Origin: Sipunculus nudus
Taxonomy: Eukaryota; Annelida; Sipuncula; Golfingiida; Sipunculidae
DNA: 64,000 bases
Direction: 5' to 3'
NCBI GenBank assembly: GCA_026874595.1
Contig: CM049307.1
Span: 80,890,643-80,954,642, forward strand
In this document: positions 11,276 to 23,042 of the stretch, piece by piece
Layout of the letters: every line of letters begins with the position of its first letter
Numbering within the stretch: position 1 is the first letter of the stretch
Program-made: the position numbers and the translations under genes
The notes under the pieces: generated by a model
Database searches by the model: none
Told to the model about the DNA's origin: nothing
What the model saw: the letters and a program-made list of their open reading frames with translations, nothing else

Positions 11276-13865
11276 AACAAGTGGCCCATAGGCCATGACG
11301 CTCAGCTGAATACAAGGAATGTTGAACAATGAGCAAAATGACTGCCAGAGTGCAAACAAATCATGAATATTGTGAAGAGTTCTTAGAAATGGGTTTCACT
11401 GAGCTTTTGGACAGATGACAACTTCATTTGAAGGTCTCATAAAAAATATGCGTAAAAATTTGAAAAACATACAGGTAGTGCCACCAGTCTGCAGGAACTG
11501 ATGAAACACTCCATGATCAATATATATCCAAAGAATCATGGCTATCAAATTTTTAATTATTCTTGGGGGTATTTATGAGCCCTATATCTCGGAGAATATG
11601 GGTAACAGAAACCTAAGTTCAGGTTTCAAAGGAGATTTTTCATTAGTCTCCCAGGATGTCAAGTTAGAAGATTCTAGGTTCAGCAGTTACAGTTTGTGCC
11701 ATGTTATCAGATAACTACTTTATTTGAAGGTCACTTAAATAGAGAAAAAAGCCTAAAAAATGAAAAAAATACAGGTGGCACCATCAGTTTGCAGGAGCTG
11801 ATGGAACACTCCATGATCAATATGCCTGCAAAGAATCATGGACATCAATGCATTAGTTATTCAGATACTGGAGCTTTTGTATCAAATTTTTAATTATTCT
11901 GAGGGGTACTTACTACGAAGGATATGGGTAACAGAGACCTAATTTCACGTTTTCAAAGAGACTTTTCATGAACCTCCCATGATGTCAAGTTAGAAGAATC
12001 TAGGTCCAGCGGTTACGATTTGTGCCCTGTTAACAGATGACAGTTTCTTTGAAGGTCTTTGAAGGAAAAAATACAGGTGGCGCCACCAGTTTGCAGGAAC
12101 TGATGGAACATCCGATGATCAATTTACATGCAAAGAATCATGGTGATCAATGCAGTAGTTATTCAGATACTTGAGCTTTTTTATCCAATTTTGCATTATT
12201 CTCAGGGGGGGGGGTGTACTTCAGAGCCCCATAGCTCAAAGGATAGGGGTAACAGATACCTAATTTCAGGTTTTCAAGAAGATTTTCATGGACCTCCCTG
12301 GATATTAAGTTTGAAGATTCCAGGTCCAGTGGTTATGATTTGTGCCCTGTTAACAGATGACCCCTTCATTGAGGTCTGAAAATAAGAGAAAAAAAATTCG
12401 AAAAAATTGAAAAAAATACAGGTGGCGCCACCAGTCTGCAGAAAGTGATGGAACATCCCGTGATCAATATTCATGCAAAGAATCATGGTGATCAATGCAG
12501 TAGTTATTCAGATACTTGAGCTTTTGTATCAAATTTTGCATTATTCTGAGTAGTACTTTGGAGCCCCATAAATCTAAGAATATGGATAACAGAGACCTAA
12601 TTTCAGGTTTTCAAGAAGATTTTCCATGGACCTTCCGGAATCATGGTGATCAATGCAGTAGTTATTCAGATACTTGAGCTTTTGTATCAAATTTTGCATT
12701 ATTCAAGTTGTATTTCGGAGCCCCATAGCTCCAAGGATAAGCGTAACAGAGACCTAATTTCAGGTTTTCAAGAAGATTTTTCATGGACCTCCCAGGATAT
12801 TAAGTTTAAGGATTCCAGGTCCAGTGGTTACGATTTGTGCCTTGTTAACAGATGACAGTTCATTTGGGTTAAAAAAAAGGGAAAAAATTTATAAAACTTC
12901 GAAAAAATGCACGGGGCGCCACCAGTCTGCAAGAAGTGATGGAACATACCATGATCAATATTCATGCAAAGAATCATCGTGATCAATGCATTGGTTATTC
13001 AGATACTTAAGCTTTTGCATCAAATTTTGCATTATTCTGGGTGGTACTTTTGAGCCCCATAGCTCAAAGGATATTGGTAACAGAGACCTAATTTCAGGTT
13101 TTCAAGGAGATTTTTCATGGACCTCCCTGGATATTAAGTTTGAAGATTCCAGGTCCAGTTGTTACAATTTGTGCCATGTTAACAGATGACAGTTCCATTG
13201 CAGGTCTGAAAAAAAGAGAGAAAAAATCGTAAAAATTGGAAAAAATATAGGTGGCACCACCAGTCTCCAGGAAGTGATTTAACATCTCATGGTCAATATT
13301 CATGCAAAGAATCATGATGATCAATGCAGTAGTTATTCAGATACTTGAGCTTTTATTTCAAATTTTGCATTATTCTTGGGGGTACTTCGGAGCCCCATAG
13401 CTCCAAGGATATGGGTAACAGAGACCTAATTTCAGATTTTCAAGGAGATTTTTCATGGTCCTCCCTGGCTGTTAATTTTGGAGATTCCAGGTTCAGGGGT
13501 TGCGATTTGTGCCATGTTAACAGATGAAAGTTTCATTGCAGAACTAAAAATAGAGAAAAAAAAAATCGAAAAAAATAGAAAAATACAGATGGCACCACCA
13601 GTCTGCAGAAAATGATGAAACATCCCATGATCAAATTTATGCAAAGAATCATGATGATCAATGCAGTAGTTATTCAGATACTTGAGCTTTTGTATCAAAT
13701 TTGCATTATTCAGGGGGGTACGTCGGTGGCCCATAGCTCCAAGGATATGGGTAACAGTGACCTAATTTCAGGTTTTAAAGGAGATTTTTCCTGACCTCCC
13801 TGGATTTTAAGTTTGAAGATTCCAGGTCTAGCGGTTACGATTTTCAGTCAGCTGAGCTAAAAACC
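11276..13865 (+). mobile_element. Long Helentron-like element with ~300-345 bp tandem units
   Basis: The left core gtggcccataggccatgacg plus ctcagctga is at 11280-11308, near-identical to that at 5880. Each unit contains GGTGGCGCCACCAGTCTGC or a variant, gcaaagaatcatggtgatca, a ttattcagatacttgagctt block, a poly-purine stretch and a gacctaatttcaggttttca block. The gcaaagaatcat landmark recurs near 11530, 11828, 12131, 12476, 12968, 13306 and 13642, with a truncated unit at 12637, so there are about eight units. The right end is cagctgagctaaa at 13850-13862. Short frames with SSKDMGNRDLISGFQ-type peptides are translations of the repeat, not genes. Confidence 0.7.
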
Positions 13866-14223
13866 TGAGGGTAGCAGTCAACGACAGGTGATCGGTTAGG
13901 TAGCGACGGTTATTATAAAGGCCAGGTAAAGGTCCCGCTAATATAACAAGATAGACGACCAGGTCTGCCTCTGATGCGTGCCTGTTCTACTAGCGTACCG
14001 TAATAACGTTTTTGGTACATTTTTTTAATAATAGATTGGTTTAAATAAAAATTGTTTTAATATGAGAAAGAATAATTGAAACTTCTCTTACATATGCTCA
14101 AGGGACATTTCACAGACTTTAAAACATTGCATATATACACCTTCTCCTGACACTCCTCTACATATGGGTAAACGACAGGACTATATATGAAAGTTTGTGT
14201 CGCTTTACTTTAGCCCTTTTCAG
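13866..14223. other. No gene seen
   Basis: Flank of the Helentron-like element. Contains AT-rich sequence and nothing recognised. Confidence 0.4.
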
Positions 14224-14403
14224 GATAAGGCTCATCTCTCTGTAATCGATATAATATATGGTGACACAAGCGCCAGGTTGGACGAAGAGGACTGGGTCAG
14301 TGAATTGATTAAGCGCATGTTACATATCACGAAATATTTTATAACAGCTTTATCAACACTGCAAAGTTCATCACCTAAGATTAAAACATTGACACACAAA
14401 AAT
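14224..14403 (+). other. Possible orphan exon, 60 codons, unrecognised
   Basis: A polypyrimidine stretch and cag (acceptor, ending 14223) precede exactly 60 open codons, followed by GTAGGT (weak donor, 14404). Both junctions would be phase 0. The peptide is acidic at its start (RLDEEDWVSELI) with a helical-looking middle (MLHITKYFITALSTLQ). I do not recognise the family and found no partner exons. It could be chance. Confidence 0.25.
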
Positions 14404-16094
14404 GTAGGTTGATTGGGCGAGGCTCGTCAACACGGATGACATTAATTTATTATATGAACATGAGTCAGTCTAAATAAATCTTAGAGATTAACTTTTTATA
14501 CACATATTTTGTCTGTACTTAGGTTATGTGTCCCGTACTAGAAATGTTTTATATATAAGGCTTGAAATTGTATTAGGACCCTTGAAACGTGTAATTATAT
14601 ACAGTCATGCATATATGCCTTTATATTGTAATTACAATTAGTTATGGTATGATAATGAGTCCCCTAGGGTACCAGATCACGAGTACGATAATACATTTAC
14701 TGAATGTACTGCTGCGTGTCGTTTTGCCTCAAGGGGATTTTTATTGGCTGAGCCTTATTTTGATTTTACACAAAGTTCATATCTCCCGAAAACAGGTGCG
14801 TTTGGTTGATAATACACGTCTCCAATTCAATTGCGTTTGTACTGGAAAGACCTATGTGTCAAGAACAGCTCAACCGTTCAAACGATAGCAAACTTTGGTG
14901 ATCGCTCAGTCTAACATTCGCAAGGAGTTCTGCTCTCTGGATTGTTTTTTTTTTTTTTTTTTTGTCGCTGTTATCGGTGCCGGTTTGTACCCTGCCTTGG
15001 GGCTTTAGGGCATATGGGTGTTGTAGCTTTCTCCAGTCAGCGGTTCGGACATAGGGTGGCGGCTTCTCGCGGCTCCCTGTTTGGCTTGTGTGGCATCACG
15101 TCTATCGACTCCTTCAAAACACTTAAGGAGTGCACAGAGCTGAAGTCCAAGACTACAGCAACCGGTAGCTGCTCGATAAAGCAAAACAACTTCAGTCAGT
15201 CTGCACACTCAGTACTGTTATATTGTTCTCAGGTTATGTAAAGTGAATTTGAAAATAAAACTGTCAAGAATTAAGAAAAGGATAGGGAAGACTGTAAATA
15301 TATCCTATTGATACGGCTGGTATTTAGGTGCCAAAATTATGGGAAATATCTTCTGAAATGTATTTAACCTACGAATAATATGGCGATTTGAGAGATCAGC
15401 TAAAATGACCTTGTATAACCTAGCAAATTATAGAAGAAATCATCTAACTTTACACGTTTAAAAGTTAGTCCTTCCCAGGTTTGTCTTTAAAAATGCCAGT
15501 ACGTAATAGGTGATATAAAGAGTGATATTATGCTTAATAAGTCGAGCCTACAATAAGCGCTGATTCAAAGAAAGCGCCGGAATGAATCAATGCATCCAAG
15601 AATGCATAGAGAAAATGCATCGAGAAAATCATTTCAAATGTCGTCATGGGTGTACCGGTTCTATAACTAGGTAACGATACTTTAAGTGGTGTCATTGGAT
15701 TTTTCAACCCCTAACAGCTATAACAGGTACCAAAATTACAACATCAGTTTCTAATATAAATGACTCACGCTACATTTTTGTAGCGGTTTTGAAGAGTTAA
15801 ACTTAATATTGACCCGACTGTACAGGAGGCATGTTTTCTTAGTTATATCATATTTTGTGATTACTTCTTTTCCTTTTCATTCAAATGCTTCCTCTTGAGC
15901 TAGACCTTAATAAGGGAACATGTCTTCCGTCTCAATCACATTGAAAAAAATAACTACAACACTTGTTTAACACCCTCGAAGGCGAGCCCAATCGATAAAT
16001 TTGGCAAATGAAAGATTTGAAAATATGGTGGCAACTTGTATTCTGTCTCTCTTAAATCGAGATTGACATATTATGAGATATGCATCACATACCT
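14404..16094. other. No gene supported
   Basis: Includes a poly-T tract at about 14945-14963 followed by a locally GC-richer stretch (14964-15130) with overlapping frames on both strands that resemble nothing known. No repeat array seen. Confidence 0.35.
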
Positions 16095-16532
16095 CTATAT
16101 ACATAACAGCTTTCCTAGCCAAGAACGAACATAACACTTTGTCTCATTTAAATGTAGATTGACGTAATTTAAAATAAATACAGTTTTAAGTTTAATTTTT
16201 GTTATCATATACAACTTCATTAATAACACTTCCAACCTGTTTTGTTTTCCCATCAAATGGGAGAAAATAATTATTTCATCCTGGACTTCCTTATAAGGGA
16301 ATATGTGTTCTGGTACAACTTCTTGAGGATGAATAAAAGGCCTCCATAGCCCGACAGAAAAAAAATGCTCCCCATCAACAATCAGAGCCACTTTAATGAC
16401 CTGAAGATTCAGGCACAGGCAGCACTCCACTGCATGCAGAATGCATTTTACGCATTTTTGATACACAACCTTAAGTATCTTAGAAAAATTATTGCATAGG
16501 TTGTAATAAATCTTCCATTGCATATTGAGCAT
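16095..16532 (-). other. Unrecognised 145-codon open frame
   Basis: Longest minus-strand frame of this part. The middle (about 16230-16440) has mixed amino-acid use that looks coding, with HAVECCLCLNLQVIK, VALIVDGEHFFSVGLW and FIHPQEVVPEHIF. The ends are lysine/leucine-rich AT-biased sequence. No domain, signal peptide or splice partner was identified, and it lies beside the Helentron-type hairpin at 16600. It may be an exon or gene fragment carried in a repeat, or chance. Confidence 0.25.
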
Positions 16533-16599
16533 GGAGAGATTAATCAGTTAAGAAGATTGGTGGCACCTCCTGTAATTTTTAATTATTATTTTCCACAAT

Positions 16600-16634
16600 T
16601 TTAGCTCAGCTGACTGTAAGTCATCTGAGCTAAA
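16600..16634. repeat. Helentron-type terminal hairpin
   Basis: A perfect 10-bp inverted repeat, tttagctcag / ctgagctaaa, with a 15-bp loop. The right arm equals the end of the element at 13865, and the left arm shares the ctcagctga core of the left ends. It looks like an isolated terminus or two joined ends. Confidence 0.6.
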
Positions 16635-18055
16635 GCAATGATCTTTTGTCTGTCAACTCTCCATCCGTCTGATATAGACTTGCACGTATAGAAATGGTTC
16701 AATCTATCAATGCAAATTCAGACATACATATTTAGATGTCCATAAAACTAAGGATGAGGGTATAAAACACTACTGGCCTGGTTAGCAGTAAGTTAATTAG
16801 TACACTGGCCACACCTGGCCATGACAATATGACATTCAGCATCTTCAACATAACAAGTGACGTGTGGGTGGCAGGCTACCGCTAAGCAACACCCTACCAT
16901 TTCTCCCAAGTTATATATTATTGTTAATACAGTTAATTAAAAACGACAAAACTCTTTTAAAAATTACTTTACCAGTTTATTGATGGTGTATATACCATAA
17001 AAAGATACCTATGCCCAAGACCTTGCATCACTATGTGTGGTAAAATCCCTTTGATCTTGTCAGAACCATTAAGAGTTTATTTGTGCTGTAAAAGTAACCT
17101 TTGCTGACTTGGTGGTCAGAATGGGAATGCCTATAATGACTCAATAAGCTTGGTGGCCAGATGTGACCAGAAGAGATACCTAGTGACCACTTAAGATATA
17201 ATCAGGACAGGTCTTAAGTGGGTGATAACAGCAGTGGTAGGGGTAACCCTTGTTAGGAAATGATTGACAGAGAGTAACGCACTGTGGTCACTGGTGACTG
17301 CGGAGTGGCCAGTATTGCTGAACATACTGTGGTGGTCCTTAAATTTTGAAACTTAAAAATTATGAGCTTCATGCTTATTTCTGTCTGACACAATGGTGTC
17401 ATACTGGTCAATCAATTGTATTATTTTATCACAAATGGTTTCGACAGTGGCAAGTGTTTTTTTTATGTAAATTGGTTAAGGGTATTTATAAAGTCAATTC
17501 AAAGGAAAAAGTCACAGGAAATAAGTCATAGGTTCAAGTAGGAAACAGTATTGTCACGAGAATACACAATTAAATTAAATGGAAAAAAATACACTTTAAA
17601 TTCTTACTTTATCACTTTTTATATTATCTGCAATTTGAGTACTGCAGTTTTACGCAAGTCGCTTCTAATTCCAAATGATTAGTTTTTCTTTCTTTTAATT
17701 AATTCCTTATTTACGAACATGATAAATTCATAACAGTTATGACAAATATGTCATTAAAGACATAACCCCGAGTTTGCTCGTAAGTCCAAAATGATACAAA
17801 AGTGACAGTTTCTCTAGAACTGAATACATGGATTCCCCGGACAATTACTGTGTTGACTTATTTAAAATAACTTTATATGTTATAGGCACCATCTGTATTT
17901 TTTAACTTATGCAGAAGTGGTACCTCACTTTGGGATTGAAGATCTGGAAATCTAGTTTGAATTTTAAAAATTTCAAAATATTTCAAGAGCACCATAAAAT
18001 ATCATCTTGTTTATGTAACCTGTCATTTGGAAGGGGTGACGCGGAGGGAGGGATG
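16635..18055. other. No gene supported
   Basis: Contains diffuse repeats of a ggtggtcac / tggccag word between about 16800 and 17340, possibly an old interspersed repeat. The rest is AT-rich with no coding signal. Confidence 0.35.
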
Positions 18056-18088
18056 GCCGGGGTGGGGTGGGGGGGTGGGGGAGGGGGG
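18056..18088 (+). other. G-rich tract, candidate G-quadruplex
   Basis: Five or more runs of three to seven G separated by single T or A bases, in otherwise AT-rich DNA. This fits the G3+N1-7 quadruplex pattern on the plus strand. Frames across it are low complexity. Confidence 0.75.
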
Positions 18089-19227
18089 TTAGCTCTCCAT
18101 GCTGGTTACTTAAGCTCAAGAAAGTTACAAAAAAGGCCTGGGTGCATGGCCACGTCAACAAGATAGTAACCTTGCCTGATGTAAAATTTACATTTATTAA
18201 TACATGGTCTTCCAAAACTTTATTAAAAGCTGCAGCTTTTGATGAACTGCTTTTAGATTTCAGACTATAAAGGCTGAAAACCTTATCAGTCGATCATGTG
18301 CTTACATAGAAATAAGTGCCCTGGCTAAAATTTGACAAAATTTAAGGTAACGATTAAACATTTATATGCTAATAACTAAATAAAATTGCAAAATACTGAT
18401 CTAATTTTTGGCATACGATTCAATCTAAATTTAATATAGTTGCTTGAAATATATGCTTGAAAAAGGTTCCCTAGCGTCAACAGTTAATCATTATAAGTAA
18501 GTGGTATCTTTCCTGGTTTTTGACAAGGTACGTTATTCTGATGCCCACAGCTCCTACATATTACGCAATATTGAATAATAATTGAATATAATATCAATAT
18601 AATACATTCATGTTCAAAACCCTACAGTGAAAGTGCTCTACCGTGCAGGGAAGCATTAATAATAGTATACTATGTGTAAAGTTAGCTTGATTTCAAAATG
18701 TACTATTTTACTGTTTCGTGAGTTCAGCTGACCAGCCTGCTCACTCCTAAGGGACAAACCTCAGTGATATTATATGCATTGTCTGGTAGGTTCGCCTGGT
18801 ACTTGTCCGGCTGGTCATCGTCCGGTCAATATACCCACAACCGCGGTTCATGCCGGGTATGTGCCTAAACACACAATTTGAGACTATCAAACAACGGAGG
18901 TCATGTTTCCGCTTGCTACTCTTCTTCTGTTTGTCCGTCGTACACCACATATATTGTAAGAAGGGATTGATGGTCTTCTTAAAAAAATTTTTTGAGAGGT
19001 TGAATAATTGACGAGGAAAAAATTATATTGATTTTTTATTGTCGGTTTGTCTGACATATACAATAAGTCATGTCAATCAGTTTTCGTTCTTGTAAGTCAG
19101 TACATCTTTTCCTTACAGTAATTACTAAAAAACCATGGAGAGATATGATATTATCCGAAAGGGGCCTACTTTGAGATTACCTAGTGTGTTTATTAGACAG
19201 GGTATACAGAAAAATAAATAAGGCCAA
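18089..19227. other. No gene seen
   Basis: AT-rich unique-looking sequence. A 67-codon minus frame at 18747-18950 is unrecognised. Confidence 0.4.
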
Positions 19228-19376
19228 GTAGCTGATCAGTAGCGATAATAGATGATAAGTAGCTAACAAGTAGCGACAATAAAGGATGAGTAGCTAATAA
19301 GTACGATAATAGGGGATAAGAGGTTGAGTGGTAGCGATAATAGAGGGAAAGTCGCTGATCATAGCGATAATAGGAG
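19228..19376 (+). repeat. Minisatellite, ~31 bp unit, five copies
   Basis: Degenerate units of the form gtagctgatcagtagcgata followed by atagatgataa start at about 19228, 19259, 19290, 19320 and 19351. Copies differ by substitutions and one-base indels. Confidence 0.8.
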
Positions 19377-20104
19377 ATTTAATAATTACCTGTTGAATTC
19401 GGCAACCTGTTTAAGGTCAAAGATACATATAAGTTGCAAATATCTTACTTGTGACTATTACTCTGGCCAAAGGGCAGTTTTAGAAAAGCCGGCGTTCTAG
19501 AGAAACAGCGATGATACGGGCTGGAGAGGAAAAATATACTCGTCAATTAATGGTTTTTACCCTCTTGGAAACTTAGTAACCCCATCCCAAAACGAAATCT
19601 TTACCCTAATACGTACATAGAAATAAACCGGTCAATGTAACTCCTATAAAGTCCCCTCCCTTTCGAGAGAGGCTAAATAAAATCACATTATGTTGTATAT
19701 AGTGTTACAGGGATCTGTTTTATATATATGCGCAGAAATTTTACATGTGTCTGTTGACATTCTGATTCGTCTTAGGCTCAATCCCTGGGCGTTGCTATGG
19801 CGTGTACAGACGCAGCGCTCGGTGTAATCCGTACTGGTTGAACTTTGAAGTGTAGAAACACAGCGTTCTTTGTTCTAGTCTGGTATGTTCAGGTCTGTTC
19901 ATGTATAGCGCGTGTGTATTGTTCTTTGGAATGTTCGTTAAATAGAAGTTTCTAGGCTTTTGGTGAAAAAGTTATAAATATGGACTGTGTTTAGAGCCGG
20001 AGGAGTGAGAGAATAATTTCAGCGGAAAAGGAAGAGTGTGAGTCAGTTTTGGGACCTTTCCGATAATTGCAGAACTTATAGATATTCTTTGAACTGGATA
20101 CAAG
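19377..20104. other. No gene seen
   Basis: No coding or repeat signal recognised. The GC content rises mildly near 19770-19850. Confidence 0.35.
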
Positions 20105-20345
20105 ATGCAAGATTCTCCAGATGGTCTTCAAGGCTCTAAATGGACTGGCCCCCAGCTATACTTCTAAGTAGTTTGAGATGTACAAACCAAGCCAAAACGT
20201 GCGTTCAAGTCGGGTCTGTCTAAAGCTATCAGTACCGAAAACAAATCTCAAGACATATGGAGGCCGAGCATTCTCTGTGGAGATTAAAAAACACTGGAAC
20301 ACTCTATCCTTAAATCTTAGATGGCCGTGAGATATCACTTGGAGA
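20105..20345 (+). mobile_element. LINE reverse-transcriptase C-terminal tail fragment
   Basis: In the frame of the ATG at 20121 the translation has MVFKALNGLAPSYTSK, a TAG, FEMYKPSQNVRSS, then VPKTNLKTYGGRAFSV and HWNTLSLNLRW, ending at a TGA at 20328-20330. This is the conserved tail after the RT domain in many metazoan CR1/L2-type LINEs. It is broken by at least one in-frame stop. The ATT microsatellite at 20513 probably lies at the 3' end of the same insertion. Confidence 0.85.
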
Positions 20346-20512
20346 GATATCGCCTAGGCCTCACTTGCCACGTCCTTCTAGGGTGTCTCGCGGTGCAGCT
20401 ACGGAAAGCCAGAACGTGGTAGTGTCGGGATTGAACGTGATGAAATTGAAGTTCGCGTCCTTGTGACGTTCACCGCACATTTTTCCCACGGTATTTCATG
20501 TTCAAACTTTTA

Positions 20513-20518
20513 TTATTA

Positions 20519-20558
<40 letters not shown>

Positions 20559-20560
20559 CC
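20513..20560 (+). repeat. ATT trinucleotide microsatellite
   Basis: About 15 ATT/GTT repeats. It may have grown from the 3' tail of the LINE fragment just upstream. Confidence 0.9.
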
Positions 20561-23042
20561 CAATAAGTGTCATATAAAAAACATTAAACAAGAACGTTTG
20601 CATTTATAAGAGAGGTTATGTGTTCATTTCTTTCGTCTGTCGGTTTTTCTATCCAATATCCAAAGTGTTTAATAAATTCCAATGAAATGTTGTGAAATGT
20701 TGTGGCATTGTTGGTCAAGGGCCAAACAAAAATGATTCAATTTGGGAGGGTCGGGACGTGACTCTAGCCAAGCTCGTCTTACATGTATTTTTGTCCTCAC
20801 AATATTGTCAAAATTATTTCATAAATTTCAATGAAATTGAAAAGGAGGTTATGAATCAATTTTTTAAATATCATTTTGACTTTTGATATTTACTCAAATA
20901 ATTATTTCATCACATCCCTGAATATACTGCCAGGTATGGTATACATTATATTTATATTAACCAATATCTTATTCTTTTTTTTTTTTTTGCAGCCTACATA
21001 TTTAAATTGGTCTGAAAACCTAATCAAAATATTTCAAGATTTAATCAGGCGCACCTGGTATAAAATCCTTACTTATCTCGCCGAGGCCAACAAGAGAGAT
21101 TATATATTTTGCAGTGTCATATGAGACCTTGTGTTTCGGGCAAAATTTTAACAGCTGTATTTGAGGCTAATTCTGATAAATGTCAGATCATATACCTGGC
21201 TGGCAGAACTAGGCTACAAAATGTTGTGTACCATTCTAAATATACTTTTCAAGGTCACAGGTCCTCTAATATAACCATTTATCTGGGCGGAGTCAAAATC
21301 TGTGAACATTAGCCCCGTGAATACTTTGTGTGGCACGTTTGTATTGGCCTCATAGCTGTGGCAGTCGTTGTCGAAGCTGCCATCTGGTGACAATAGCTGC
21401 TACTATTATGTTACGGTCATTTTGTCCTCTCGATACCTTCAGTGAAAATGAAATTCCCAGACACCTTCCTAATGCCAAACACAGCCACAAGCAAACCATT
21501 CAGAATAACCCAGACCATCAAACTTTCATTTTAATCATTGGATTAGACATTTTTTGCTTTTATTCATTCTTTTTCCCCTTATATATTTATTTATTTTTGT
21601 TATATACTTTTCATTTATATTATAATAGTTTTCAGGTATTTCAGGAACGGGGGGGATAAGCGTCAGAGACGCGTAATACCGGTCTGGGACTCGCGGCTAT
21701 CAACCCCTTAACGTCCTTAACCGGACGCGCGGTTTCAGGCTGCTTTACCTCAATATTAAAGCGGGCTGAACGTAGAAACGTCAGTTAAAAACTTGATTTG
21801 TGAAGATGCGCGATACCGCCACCTACTGTCGAGTGTGCTGGGTTTGTTTTACGTCACTGATGGCACCCGGTACAACATCATTTCCACTTATGTACCAAAG
21901 TAAGCGAACCGTTTTAGAATTAACTATTTACAGATGCCATTACATCTTATTAATATTTCCTTTATTAATAGTTACTTAATATAACAACCTTCTATGAGTT
22001 CGAGTTGTTAAGAAAGCAGGTCTAAGTCTATTCTCTGTAATAGATTAAGTAACTCATAAAAATGATGATTAAATTCGAATTTCTTCAAATCTTTCCATCA
22101 GTCAAGCCACATATACACCAGTCTTATACCGTTAAAGGTCAGCGACCCTTTGTCCCAGTCTGGCTAATGTGTGCAACTAAACTTGCTTTTCCGTTAAAGT
22201 ATATTCCAACGGTAGGAGCCCACTGATATATTGGTATTTTGATGTTAATATAATCGTATTATCTGTATCCTACTTAAGATAATCACATCAATTTACATCG
22301 TAATGTAAATAAAAAATAAACACATGGACGTGTCCAACCTAAGGTGGCACAGAATTAAGATAAAGTGAAAAGCATTTTAATTCTACATATACTTTATTAT
22401 CTACATGTATATTGTTCTTTATCATTATCATTTCTTTCTCCTTATACATTTATGGTTGCACCATGGGCAAAAAAAATAAATAATATAAAATCAGTCTTAA
22501 AGATGTTTTAATTTATTAAAGACCCAACAAAGTACACATTATTCTAAACCTAATACAGTGTGCTTTCTGGTGTAATAGATATTTTAACATTTAGTTTTAA
22601 CATAATTCAACATTCATTTTATCGTGTTTTTATTATATTAAATAAAATTAAAGGTGCACTGTTTAAGGAAATTTTAAGACACTTTTATGTGGATATCTCA
22701 GAAGTTTTTTTTTCTTCTACCGTGTGTCTTTTTTGTTGAAAAGTAAACTTTGAGTTTGTTATTAAATTAAAATTTAATTTCAGTTTTAAGGTAGATAGAG
22801 ACATGACAGAAGAGGAAAATACTTTGAGATAGTTCAATAGTCCTAGAAAGGGACTTGCTGTTACTGGGAGCTTAAAATACCTTACTCTTTGAAAACGTAA
22901 CTTTTAAGATAACATGTATAGTTTATGGGTCTAATGTGGATAAAAAACAACTTTCGAATTTCTACTTTTATAAACATAGTGAATTTTTAACAATACAGAA
23001 TATCATGGGTGAACTCATACACATCAGGTTAATCACATAAAA
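20561..23042. other. No gene supported
   Basis: Contains a 14-T tract followed by GCAG at 20975-20991 that mimics a splice acceptor, without a convincing exon behind it. A GC-richer patch lies at 21650-21870. Short frames (21109-21312, 21330-21659) are unrecognised. The region just left of the Ly6 last exon could hold its 3' untranslated region. Confidence 0.35.

Noticed and set aside
12128-13794. Series of small related proteins (SSKDMGNRDLISG type)
   Set aside because: They are frames of the tandem repeat unit and drift with it, with no start or codon conservation.
11276-13865. CRISPR-like regularly spaced repeats
   Set aside because: The units are long contiguous tandem repeats without short repeat/unique-spacer alternation, and the genome is eukaryotic.
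14942-15241. 99-codon frame after a poly-T tract
   Set aside because: It begins in poly-T (poly-Phe), matches no family, and the opposite strand is open too.
20965-20995. Strong splice acceptor (T14-GCAG)
   Set aside because: The sequence behind it shows no coding exon or recognisable protein. Poly-T tracts are common here.
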